DNA of 14,565 nt from positions 3,261,046-3,275,610 of the forward strand of contig NW_019091416.1 of assembly GCF_001949145.1 (NCBI RefSeq), given 5' to 3'. Positions 1 through 7,620 of the stretch are shown piece after piece (position 1 is the stretch's first letter; each line of letters starts with the position of its first letter). Both the position numbers and the translations under genes were made by a program. The notes beneath the pieces were generated by a model. It saw nothing but the letters and a program-made list of their open reading frames with translations. It had not been told where the DNA came from and ran no database searches. Source of the DNA: Acanthaster planci (Eukaryota > Echinodermata > Asteroidea > Valvatida > Acanthasteridae).

Positions 1-321
1 CCTGAGAGCCATGGATTTGGAAATTGAAGAAATATGGCACTGGACCTCCGGCCAGAATGTCAAAATGACTACTCTCCTGTTTGTGAAAATCATTCACTTC
101 AGGGGAGATGTAGTTGAGTGAGAATTTCTCCATAAAGTCACCAGTTAGGCCACTAAAAAATGCAAGGGAAATGAAAGACGACATGTTGATCGCCATATTT
201 CTGTGTAGCCTCAACACCCGTGAGAGGTATCTGGGTATTTCAAACAGAATTTTGAAGCATGAGGATTTATCACTGGCATCGGTGGGAAGCAGTGGGATGG
301 TCTGGCACACTTTGACCTTTG
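1..321 (-). CDS. possible exon of an unrecognised gene, running off the left edge
   Basis: The minus strand is open from 406 (after a TAG at 409-407) down to base 1, 135 codons without a stop. A possible acceptor TATGTAG ends at 322, giving an exon from 321 leftwards with about 106 codons. Within it are MAINMSSFISLAFFSGLTGD (first Met at 196) and, nearer the window edge, SPEVNDFHKQESSHFD and GGPVPYFFNFQIHG. The SSFISLAFFSGL stretch is hydrophobic but short for a membrane helix. The rest is mixed polar and aromatic, as in a folded domain. I do not recognise the family. It does not look like the missing part of the sulfotransferase. The antisense frame has stops and the composition is protein-like, but the acceptor has a weak pyrimidine tract and no donor is visible. 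It could be a chance open frame. Confidence 0.35.
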
Positions 322-409
322 CTACATATGCATAACATAACCATATGATCATATTGATATGAATAGGAATGAGGTGTAGGGTTGAAAGTATATGGCACAA
401 GATGACCTA

Positions 410-2459
410 GGGACGAATAGGAATAGCCACGGAGATCCCCTCCTTCCTCCATGGAATAGCATAGGGTCAGAAAGTGTGGTACAAGATGACCTTGTGTATG
501 TGATAAAATATGAATAATGCATATCATAAGGTAAATATTTTTGGTATGGCCATGGCCATTATGGCCATCTTATGAAATGATGGCCATGAGACGACGGTGT
601 GACGATTATGGTGTGTGATTGCACACTGACCGGCCCCCAAGGAGGTCCTGAAGTAATTAAGGTGCAGGAAGCGATAATCCCTAGAGCGTATAGTAACTCG
701 CCACAGGGATATTAACTCAAAATGATTTTTTGCTTGTGCCATGATGGCGAGCAAATGATCATGCTGTTGGCTACGCAATTCCTGATAGTCATTTGAAATA
801 GAAATATATCACAATGTTTGTGAGCCATGGGTAAATAATTATCTTGAAAAGAAAATTAAAACCGGAACAGATAAACATATCTTTTGAGTTTAGTGCAAAA
901 TTTGTATCACTTTTTTGAAAATTCCCAACTCCTGCAGCATTCTACTTCCGTTCAAGTTTCGGCTAATTAGACATAGATACATGTATAGACGTTCTGTACA
1001 AATGACCACCTCTGTACGGCTTTCGTTTTTATCATCTCCTTTGGTCATTTAAGTACAGACCCTGCATATGTAACGTGTACCAAAATATACATGTATGCTG
1101 AAGCACTCTAAGGGATGTGAAATAGATTGCATTAGTGAGAGTAGCTTTTAAACTTACAATTGATGGAATGCCAACATGATTTTTCCTCACTAAAAATGCT
1201 TTTCGATCTGCACACAAGACACAATGTGCCGAAACTATAACGAATTCGAATGCTGCATTTTGTGTTTGTGACGCACGCGAAAATCAAATTGAAGTGATCT
1301 GCTGTTACCGATTCTTGTTGAAAATGAGCAAAAAGAAACGACAAAACTAATTTATAAATCAAAGAAAATGCCCTCTACTTACTTCTTTCAGATCTTCGTA
1401 GTAAACGAACAGAAGGTTTTTCTGATGTCGTCTTTCCCAATAAGTCCGGGCAATACCCGACCACTCAGAGGTACCTGATATTTTGTTGAAACCACAAATT
1501 AATTATTTTACCGGACGGATCTTCAGTGTTTTCTCTTCCATCAAGCTCGAACTTGTCTTCTTAAGTTACACTGTCCGTACGTACAGGAAATGATTTACAC
1601 ATCATTTCTTTTTGATTGAAGGACAAACTTTTCCCGTAATTGAAAAAAAAAATGATTGTGAATTGCAAGGTGGAAATCAATTTCAGTCATCAAAGATAAT
1701 ACAAAACGAAAAATAATAAGGTCGTGTCTGCAGCTTAAGCTTAGGCACGATTCTACAGTAGTGGCTTCAGTCAGTTCCCACGGAGTGTAACTCCCAGCGG
1801 CGGCCAAGTGTTTGAGACACGGCCTAATGTCGATCGACCATTAAAAATAGATTATGACGCACTTGCTCGGATGCCCTTTTTTATTTTTAGGCCTGCTCGT
1901 GCACGTTCGATAGTTTTTAAACAGTCCTACCTCGTCCCCAGCATTTACTTTATTTTAAGTTTAGCTTCCAATAACTCTTGGAAAGAAACCCTTTTTCATG
2001 TATCCTGATTTGATAAAACAACAGCGAGGAAACGAATCTTGTCGTGTATCTGTTGTTTATCATTTCAACATGTATACTTGTTTTGAAGTTTGCGATACAT
2101 CCACCTTCCCCTTTAAACAATGTATTCTTCACCATTTTGATTACACATGTAATTACAAATGTATAATAAAAATTGTGTAGAGGAGATTGTTTGAAAGTAG
2201 GAATCTCCATTTCGACTATACCGCGCTGAATGGACAAACCTTCTGCCACGGCGCGGCGCATATCTTAGCGTATAATCGGAGACTTCAATAATTTATCGTA
2301 ACGACAGGGAAAGAATGCATTAGCAATGCCGGATAAGCTATTGGGCACACCTAAACAACCTACACCCACTGCTGTCTTGAGTCAATCACGAGTCCTTCAC
2401 AGGTCCGATCATAAATAAGACAATGACAAGAATTCTTCTGTCACAACTCATTTAAATAG
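410..2459. other. spacer without a recognised gene
   Basis: This is AT-rich, non-coding-looking sequence. It holds only short open frames in all frames, none with recognisable motifs or splice context. A weak direct duplication is visible at about 361-408 and 452-493, both ending in the word ACAAGATGACCT or a close variant. Apart from the ATGGCCAT cluster I see nothing else to annotate. Confidence 0.5.
546..587. repeat. cluster of four ATGGCCAT palindromes
   Basis: The self-complementary octamer ATGGCCAT occurs at 546-553, 552-559 (overlapping), 561-568 and 580-587. No gene overlaps it convincingly. It could be a binding-site cluster or simple-sequence drift. Confidence 0.6.
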
Positions 2460-2675
2460 TTTGTGAATTGGCTTCAAACTGAATGCGTTGTGATGGACTT
2501 ACAGGAACTTGTGATGGACTCGAATAAAACACAGCCTACATCTAGTACGACCCAGGAGATAAAGCAACTTTCTTTCAACAAGTTGGCAAACGAATACACT
2601 CCTCGATCTCGCAATAACAATAGCCGCAGCCACCATCGCCCATTGTCTGAAGTTGTCTCCATCTTCATCCAGGGA

Positions 2676-2689
2676 AACTAACGTTAGTT
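2676..2689. repeat. 14-bp perfect palindrome
   Basis: AACTAACGTTAGTT is exactly self-complementary. It sits at the end of a 62-codon plus-strand open frame (2493-2681) that has low-complexity Ser/Asn/Thr content and no clear splice sites. The function is unknown. Confidence 0.5.
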
Positions 2690-2873
2690 CCAGCAAAAAA
2701 GAAGTAAAAAGTCCGTGCGAATAAAACACACATATTGCAGGACTTGAAATTGTACAAACGTTTCTAAGGTGTTAGATACATGTATACCGGTTTATTTTTA
2801 CACGAAGGGTGACCAAGCCATGACTTGACAGCACCACCTATTTACTGCCGAAAAAGGCTCTCGAAAATGGTGA

Positions 2874-2930
2874 AGCGACGATGCGAAGTTGCGACTATGC
2901 AACAATGCGACCATGCGACGATCTGCCGTT
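2874..2930. repeat. short degenerate tandem repeat, unit about ATGCGACN
   Basis: The words GCGACG, ATGCGAAG, GCGACT, ATGCAACA, ATGCGACC and ATGCGACG follow each other with little spacing. The unit is 7-10 bases. It resembles the vocabulary of the GC-rich element further right but shares no longer match with it. Confidence 0.5.
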
Positions 2931-3028
2931 GTAAACGGTATAGAATTTTACGAGGCAGACGAAACAGGTGGATAGAGAAACAGCAGAAAGCTCAGATATG
3001 ATGGCGTGCAAAGTTAACATTTAACCCG

Positions 3029-3128
3029 ACAGATATCTTTCTTCCTAATAGGGACTTATATAGGAATAGAGATATCTCAATTCTAATAAAGATATCTTTA
3101 TTGTACGTCCTGTTTTAATAAAAACAGG
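3029..3128. repeat. cluster of GATATC palindromes and a short hairpin
   Basis: Three GATATC-centred palindromes lie within about 75 bases. One is at about 3030, GAGATATCTC is at 3069-3078, and the 18-bp perfect palindrome AATAAAGATATCTTTATT is at 3085-3102. Immediately after comes a hairpin, CCTGTTTT (3109-3116), loop AATA, AAAACAGG (3121-3128). It may be the remnant of a small foldback element, but no flanking target duplication was found. Confidence 0.55.
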
Positions 3129-3240
3129 GTCAACGGAAAGGTCAATGTAAAGTCACGCACAAAGTTTCACTAAGCCTCAAGATAATAGATTTTTAAACAG
3201 AAAACGTTGAGGGCGACCTGCTGACCTCAAAAGCAGGAAT

Positions 3241-3258
3241 TTAATAATAATAATAATA
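3241..3258. repeat. TAA/ATT microsatellite, LINE tail
   Basis: TTAATAATAATAATAATA on the plus strand lies at the 3' terminus of the minus-strand LINE. Confidence 0.85.
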
Positions 3259-3592
3259 TATTAAATTTCTTGTGTGCCCTCTCCATCCGGGAATGTTCGA
3301 AGGCGCATTTACATAGTCACATAAAAATTACAATAAGATTTCATTACAATTACAGTTAAGCACAATATTATAAAAAGTCTAAAAGATATAAGAAAAATAG
3401 GACTAGGCAAATAAGTGAGTTCACACAGTACACATGAAAGCTTAAAATCACACAGCAAACAAAATAATGGACCAGGGCACATTCCAATAAAGAGAACCCT
3501 TCAACTGGGCACAGAAAAAAAACTAAATAAACTCAAAATAGACACCAGCAGAAAACACAATTAAAAATAAACAAGGGGTAAAACCGAGTCTT

Positions 3593-4031
3593 TTAAGACC
3601 CAAATGCCTCTTTGAAAAAATGGGTCTTCAGTTGTTTTTTGATATTACCCAACGATTCAACCGCCCGTAGTACAGGCGGTAGCGCATTCCACAACTTTGG
3701 GGGCAGCTGAAGCAAAAGCACGGCCACCAAAAGAAAGCATTCTACCCCTAGGATACTCAAGTAATATTTCACCTGTTGACCTCAACCTATAACGATGTTG
3801 GTTTCTAACAGTAAAAAGGTCACACAGATAATCAGGTGCTGAGGAGTGAATACACTTAAAAACGAGCAGTAAAATGTTAAACATGACACGAAATTTGACT
3901 GGCAACCAGTGCAAATAGCGGTAATGGGACAACTTCTATTTACATTTGCAAACCAGTCTTGCCGCAGCATTTTTAACTCTTTGTAATGAAGCAAGTTTGG
4001 TGAGTGGCTAATCTGCAGAACAATAGTTCGC
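3593..4031 (-). pseudogene. degraded reverse transcriptase C-terminal region (LINE ORF2)
   Basis: The homologous reading starts around NYC (about 4030) and continues through LTKLASLQRVKNAAARLV, HYRYLHWLPVKFRV, SSAPDYLCDLF and GGRAFASAAPK to LWNALPPVLRAV, KTHFFKEAF and a final TAA at 3595-3593. LQ..NAARLV, LHWLPV and AAP..WN.LP are the signature blocks of CR1/L2-type LINE C-termini. Breaks: in-frame TAG stops at about 4010-4008 and at 3938-3936, and a one-base frameshift in the C run at 3703-3699, just before LWNALP. It cannot encode an active protein. Confidence 0.88.
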
Positions 4032-4035
4032 TGAA

Positions 4036-4420
4036 GATAACGAAGATCATTCAAGAAAGGAAATGTAAAAAGAAATAAAAAAAATAACGTTACAATTAAG
4101 ATATAATACAAATTTATTTCCAAAAAGTGAGAAAACTGGGAAAAAAATCAAAAATGAAATGGAGGAGTATAGAGAGAAATGAATAACCAATAAGGTATCA
4201 AAATGAAAATGAAAGGAATGTTTCACTTCCAATGAAAATTTGCAAACGTCTTCAAAAATGAAAAACATCAGTGTGGTAAATCGAAAAATTCAGAAAACAA
4301 CCTGTGAACCGTTTACGGGGTGTGTACGACAAGTGTTTCTCACTGCGCTTGACGTCACAACGAATGGTTCACTTGAGCCTATCCTAGTGATACAAAGCCC
4401 TTGCCCTCCAACTCATAACC
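4036..4420. other. AT-rich spacer between LINE and GC-rich repeat
   Basis: A-rich and non-coding. A TTGACGTCAC word occurs near 4349. No exon matching the sulfotransferase C-terminal half could be read on the minus strand here. Confidence 0.4.
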
Positions 4421-4494
4421 TATGGTGTACTATTTACGACAAACATTTCTCTCTCTCTCTCTAGCCTCCCTCCAGGCGATGCAACCAGACGACG

Positions 4495-4529
4495 CGACGG
4501 CACCACGGCTCCCTAGCCTGGTGCCGTCG
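4495..4529 (+). repeat. hairpin 1 of copy A, with a compensated pair
   Basis: CGACGGCACCA (4495-4505) pairs exactly with TGGTGCCGTCG (4519-4529). In copies B and C the tenth pair is G-C; here it is C-G. The next outer-loop position (4506/4518) is mismatched. Confidence 0.75.
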
Positions 4530-4695
4530 GCTCGAACCGTCGCCTTCTTGCCATTTCGTTTGTACACACACGACACGTCGCGTCATGCGTCGCGTGGTGC
4601 CATCGCCCGTCGCGTTGTGCTGTCTTAAGTCCTTTCCTTGTTGCCTTTTTTTCTGCATGAACGTCGCCCCTTCCTTCGTCCGTTGCGTCGTGCTG

Positions 4696-4758
4696 TCGTG
4701 CGTCGCGTCGTGCGTCGTGTCGTGAATCGCGTCGCCTGAAGCACGACGCGACGCACGA
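4696..4758 (+). repeat. 18-bp perfect hairpin of copy A
   Basis: The arms at 4696-4713 and 4741-4758 are perfectly complementary with a 27-base loop. Their core is CGTGCGTCGCGTCGTGC. Confidence 0.8.
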
Positions 4759-4765
4759 GGCGACG

Positions 4766-4935
4766 CGAAAAATGATAAAAGAGCAAAAGAAAATCCGAAT
4801 ATGTAGGAACTGCTCTCTCAAAATAAGTGGAAACCGCAAGCTCAGAATTCATCACTCCTTAATTTTCCAGCCAATGGTTTCTTTTGTTTTCTCTCATTTC
4901 CGTCCATCACGCTTACAAAATACATGCCCTGAGCC
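4766..4935 (+). repeat. extra tail-module piece plus displaced element end in copy A
   Basis: Bases 4768-4885 match the tail module: GAAAATCCGAATATGTAGGA, then AGAATTCATCACTCC and CCAGCCAATGGTTTCTTTT. Bases 4886-4935 look like the distal end of the GC-rich element (ATTTCCGTCCATCACGCTTA). Both are out of the order seen in copy B, so copy A is rearranged or nested. Confidence 0.6.
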
Positions 4936-4967
4936 GAAGGCGCAGATTTTTTTGGGGGGGGGAGGGG

Positions 4968-5454
4968 GAATTGTTTCATCCATTCATCAAATTGAATTAG
5001 TTTTTGTCATATTTTATCGAAAAAAAAGAAAACGAGCAAAAAAGAAAATCTGCGTATGTAGGTGCTCTCACATAATAAGTGTATGCCCAGAATTCGTCAC
5101 TTTTTAATTTACCCGGCTGATCCTTGTTCGAATATCCGTCCAATTTCTTTTTCAGACCGTTGATGAAGTTCCCAGTCGTGGTAGATTTGTAACCTTATAA
5201 ATATTTCTCTGTGGTCCATGTCAGCAGTTTCCAAGTAGTTCTCCCACTCCTCCAGACAATTTGTCTACAATTGTACGACCGCGAGTTTGACCACAGGTTT
5301 AGGTAGTTATCACCCAGCCTGCTCTATACTATTACCCTCAGAATATTCCGTCTTCCTTCAGTTCAGTCTTCCTCGTCAACTTCATCAGCATTACACTTTC
5401 AGTGATATCAGTCCGTGTTTCTTAATAAAACACTGTAGATCCTACTACTATTTT
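4968..5454 (+). repeat. AT-rich tail module, plus copy
   Basis: It matches the reverse complement of 10388-10836 over most of its length. Shared words include CATCCATTCATC, GTCATATTTTAT, CCCAGAATTCGTCACT, GTGGTAGATTT, CCCTCAGAATATTCCGTCTT and GTCCGTGTTTCT, in the same order and with small indels. It follows copy A of the GC-rich element, as its partner does copy B, so the two modules probably form one larger element. No open frame is conserved. Similarity stops near CTACTACTATT. Confidence 0.82.
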
Positions 5455-5804
5455 GACGGTGTCTTTTCTTCCTCTCTGTTTGGCCTTGCGCTTAATTTCT
5501 CATCAGATCCGCATTTTACATTTTTGCAAGCACGTAATAATGATTGATGTATTGTATCTTAGAGTGGATTTACAATAATTATTAGAAAAATTAGATTTAG
5601 ATCAGGAAAAGCTAAAACATTGTTGTGGCTGACGTTAATGTTATATGTTTCCTGAAGACAATACTGATTATACTGAAGCTCTTTCTGATTACATTTGATT
5701 TAAAAAAAAAAGGAAAAGATTTTTCTTCAACAACTCACTCTTAATGAAAATACAAAGTTAGAAAGAATCCACGAAAAAGAACAACAGAATTACGGCCTGG
5801 TACC
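5455..5804. other. AT-rich spacer, no gene seen
   Basis: Lies within the presumed large intron 3 of the sulfotransferase. Both strands have only short frames, and no sulfotransferase motif was found. Confidence 0.4.
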
Positions 5805-5920
5805 TATGGTATGTACTGTGCAAGCACGAGCCGGGAGAAGGAAATGAAAGAAAACAGTAAAGGTGCCCTCTATAAACACCATGAAGCAAAGGGCGACAGC
5901 ACACGACGCGTCACGTCGTG

Positions 5921-5969
5921 CGTCGCGTCGTGCTTCAGGCGACGCGATGCACGACAGCACGACGCGACG
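5921..5969 (-). repeat. central hairpin of copy C
   Basis: CGTCGCGTCGTGC (5921-5933) is exactly complementary to GCACGACGCGACG (5957-5969), with a 23-base loop. Confidence 0.75.
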
Positions 5970-6120
5970 GGCGACGGAAGGGGCGACGTTTAGGCGGCAA
6001 AAAATGCAACATGGAAAGGACTTAAGACAGCACAACGCGACGGGCGACGGCACGACGCGACGCACGACGCGACGCGTCTTGTGTGTACAAACGTAATGGC
6101 AAGAAGGCGACGGTGCAAAC

Positions 6121-6155
6121 CGACGGCACGACGCAAGGGAGCCGTCGTGCCGTCG
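6121..6155 (-). repeat. subterminal hairpin of copy C
   Basis: CGACGGCACGACG (6121-6133) and CGTCGTGCCGTCG (6143-6155) form a 13-bp perfect stem with a 9-base loop. The same structure is present in copy B. Confidence 0.8.
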
Positions 6156-6489
6156 CGTCGTGTAGTTGCGTCGCCTGGAGGGAGGCTAAAGAGAGAGAGA
6201 AATGTGTGTCGTAAATAGTACACCATAATAACCTCTATTCAACTGCAATTTCCGTGTCATCAAGTCAGTTCTGGTCTACCAGTTTTTAAAGAGAACGTCC
6301 AGTAAAATGTATGTCTTAAACAAAGAATAACCGACACTTCTCTGAATAGGGTGACGTCAAGAGAGAGGTGTAAGACAGAAAGCCTGGGTCGATTGTTGGG
6401 TGCTATAGCTGAGTAGCCAGGCAAAATATATGAAACAGTAAGAACAGCAGGCATATACAGAGTTCGCGCTGCATCACAACAAAACTTAC

Positions 6490-6604
6490 CCGCATCCAGA
6501 ATAACATCCAGAAATGTCGAAAACGACATTGGACCATCCACATTTTGAACCAACCTGAATCCAGATCTAAATACGTCAAAGGGGTTCCTCAGCATGAAGA
6601 CAAT
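6490..6604 (-). CDS. sulfotransferase exon 3 (PAP-binding RNP...S region)
   Basis: The exon follows an acceptor TTGCACAG (last base 6605) and ends before a near-perfect donor, GTAAGT from 6489. It encodes 38 codons plus one base. It begins IVFMLRNPFDVFRSG, which corresponds to the YVARNxKDVAVSYYHF block of cytosolic sulfotransferases. The Arg of LRNP and the Ser eight residues later occupy the positions that bind the 3'-phosphate of PAPS in the family. The downstream MSFSTFLDVILDAG matches the w..F...fl.G stretch that follows in SULT proteins. It joins exon 2 in phase 0 and ends in phase 1. The expected next block (yGsWfdHv) was not found on the minus strand within the window. Confidence 0.85.
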
Positions 6605-6864
6605 CTGTGCAATAACGGAAAGCGAAAACAGTGAGAATGATTGTGAACTTTTTATGAAGATTTTTTTAATTGCGAAAAAAATAATCTAAAGGCCTGGAGC
6701 ATTATTAGCGAAACGGACGCCTTGTCAAAATAAGTATAAGCATATAATGTTTCACACGTACAATTAAATTCAAGTTGGAATGTCCGAAGTCTCTGTCATG
6801 TCTGTCAATGGATTTAAAAATTTCAAGAGACGTGACATATAAGGCACGAGCGCATCTTTAATAC
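6605..6864 (-). other. sulfotransferase intron 2
   Basis: 260 bases, from donor GTATTA (6864 downwards) to acceptor TTGCACAG. AT-rich, with no repeat recognised. Confidence 0.75.
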
Positions 6865-7085
6865 CTTGACCCCTTCGGTATTCCAGAATGACTTTGGTAG
6901 GTGTGTAGCAGGAAGGTGAGTTATTATGATTCTTGGAGAATCAGTAGGCTTCTTGGCCAGGACCTGGTAACCCATGCGTTGCGGAGGATGTTGATGGGTT
7001 ACGTTCTCAAAGACTGGAAGATCGATAAAGTCACGGTTGTCAAACCCCAAAAGAAGCGAGATAATTCGCCTCATCCAGTGCGATC
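6865..7085 (-). CDS. sulfotransferase exon 2 (catalytic THLP region)
   Basis: The acceptor TTTTCTTGCTTAG ends at 7086 and the donor GTATTA begins at 6864. The exon has two bases completing the Gly of SG from exon 1, then exactly 73 codons, ending in phase 0. It starts SHWMRRIISLLLGFD, the counterpart of TTW...I..LI..gD, and continues through PVFENV to SPRIIITHLPATHLPKSFW. In cytosolic SULTs this last block is PRLIKTHLP..LLPKSFW, holding the catalytic histidine, which is present. The lysine two residues before that histidine is isoleucine here, and the usual TTW after the PAPS loop is SHW. It is clearly a sulfotransferase (Sulfotransfer_1), transferring sulfonate from PAPS to a hydroxyl or amine acceptor in the cytosol. 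The substrate cannot be deduced. Confidence 0.9.
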
Positions 7086-7327
7086 CTAAGCAAGAAAATC
7101 AAGGGGACGAAATTGTCACAATTAATTTTTACACAAGGGCTTCAACCAGCGCTTTAAAACTTAACACAATAATAATGGCGCATCGCGCCAAAAGTCGTGT
7201 CTGGTCCAGCAGGATATTAGTAATCCCCGAGGCCTGGGTTCGCTCTTACTGTCGAGACGCAAGCCTAGCATGTTTTGGACACGCCCTAAAAACGAGGAAT
7301 TTTAGGCCTAGAAAAAATTATACATAC
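7086..7327 (-). other. sulfotransferase intron 1
   Basis: 242 bases from GTATGT (7327 downwards) to TTGCTTAG. It contains GC-richer patches such as GGCGCATCGCGCC (self-complementary in part). No open coding frame fits the family. Confidence 0.75.
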
Positions 7328-7496
7328 CACTCCTCGGATAAGTTGCTATGCATATATCAGTTGGTCGGGCTTGGAAGGCATCAATATCCTCCCAGCATTC
7401 AGGAGGTGTTATGGATGAATGAAATTTGCCACCATTGCGGGGCAACCATAGTTCTTTGTCAGCAAACAGCAGTTTTCTCGTGGCATATTCCGCCAT
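7328..7496 (-). CDS. sulfotransferase exon 1 (start codon and PAPS loop)
   Basis: The ATG at 7496-7494 has A at -3 and G at +4 (good Kozak context), with an in-frame TGA two codons upstream, so this start is well supported. The exon holds 56 codons plus one base and ends at donor GTATGT. The product begins MAEYATRKLL. It reaches ITPPECWEDIDAFQARPTDI and then IATYPRSG, the 5'-phosphosulfate binding loop (TYPKSG in most vertebrate cytosolic SULTs). The lysine of that loop is arginine here, a change also known from other sulfotransferases. The N-terminal length is normal for the family and there is no signal peptide or membrane anchor, consistent with a cytosolic enzyme. The joined exons give 168 codons, roughly the first 55-60 percent of a typical 290-300-residue enzyme. 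Confidence 0.87.
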
Positions 7497-7606
7497 CCTT
7501 CACACTATTACTCAAAGTGTCTCGTAAAGTTGCCTAGGTCTATTTACGTAGTATGTGAAGTAGGACGACCCTTTTAGACGGTAGCTGCAGATTGCGCTCT
7601 ACATTC

Positions 7607-7620
7607 TATGGTGTACTATT
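7607..7620 (+). repeat. solitary terminus of the GC-rich element
   Basis: TATGGTGTACTATT is identical to the first 14 bases of copies A and D, but the GC-rich body does not follow. It lies 111 bases upstream of the sulfotransferase start codon. It may be a solo end, the remnant of an old insertion or chance. Confidence 0.4.

Larger units (their letters stand above)
3241..4035 (-). mobile_element. 3' end of a CR1/L2-like LINE retrotransposon, truncated
   Basis: On the minus strand a reverse-transcriptase C-terminal region is followed by a stop, about 350 bases of 3' untranslated sequence and a terminal ATT microsatellite at 3258-3241, as expected for a LINE 3' end. The untranslated part contains GCGCCTTCGAACATTC close to the tail, like the GCGCCTTTGAA-type boxes common at CR1/L2 ends. 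The 5' boundary near 4035 is set by loss of recognisable protein similarity. The copy is 5'-truncated, the usual outcome of target-primed reverse transcription. No target-site duplication could be identified. Confidence 0.85.
4421..4765 (+). mobile_element. GC-rich hairpin element, copy A (3' part lost)
   Basis: It starts TATGGTGTACTATTTACGAC, followed by a CT-rich tract, TAG and CCTCCCTCCAGGCGA, the same terminus as copies B, C and D. The body consists of CGTCGTGCGTCGCGTCG-type words. At about 4765 the element changes directly into the AT-rich tail module, skipping the distal segment that ends in a CCGTCCCC-type word and CGTGCTTGCA in copy B. That segment reappears degraded at about 4886-4935. 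TA precedes the first TGG in copies A, C and D, possibly the target dinucleotide. No protein is encoded. Confidence 0.85.
5805..6227 (-). mobile_element. GC-rich hairpin element, copy C
   Basis: The right end reads, on the minus strand, TATGGTGTACTATTTACGAC followed by CA, then CT-rich, TTTAG and CCTCCCTCCAG. The left end is TATGGTATGTACTGTGCAAG, so the ends are imperfect inverted repeats (TATGGT..GTACT). The body matches copies A, B and D. It lies on the same strand as the sulfotransferase, about 260 bases beyond the exon 3 donor. Its length of 423 bases is close to copies B (458) and D (466). It has no coding capacity of its own; its open frames follow from the near absence of T on the plus strand of the GC-rich part. 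Confidence 0.85.

Noticed and set aside
2493-2681. 62-codon plus-strand frame starting MDLQELVMDSNKTQ
   Set aside because: Low-complexity Ser/Thr/Asn/Gln content, no convincing donor or acceptor, no known family.
3782-4123. Hydrophobic minus-strand frame as a membrane protein
   Set aside because: It is a shifted frame over the LINE reverse transcriptase and the T-rich flank. The true LINE frame is the neighbouring one.
4513-4839. Arg/Asp/Thr-rich open frames in the GC-rich repeats (also near 5811-6096, 8448-8964 and 10767-11290)
   Set aside because: The repeat body is nearly free of T on one strand and of A on the other, so stop codons are rare in every frame on both strands. The proteins are translations of the repeat words and differ in frame between copies.
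7037-7537. Long plus-strand frame of 166 codons
   Set aside because: It is antisense to sulfotransferase exons 1 and 2 and crosses intron 1. The minus strand explains the sequence fully.
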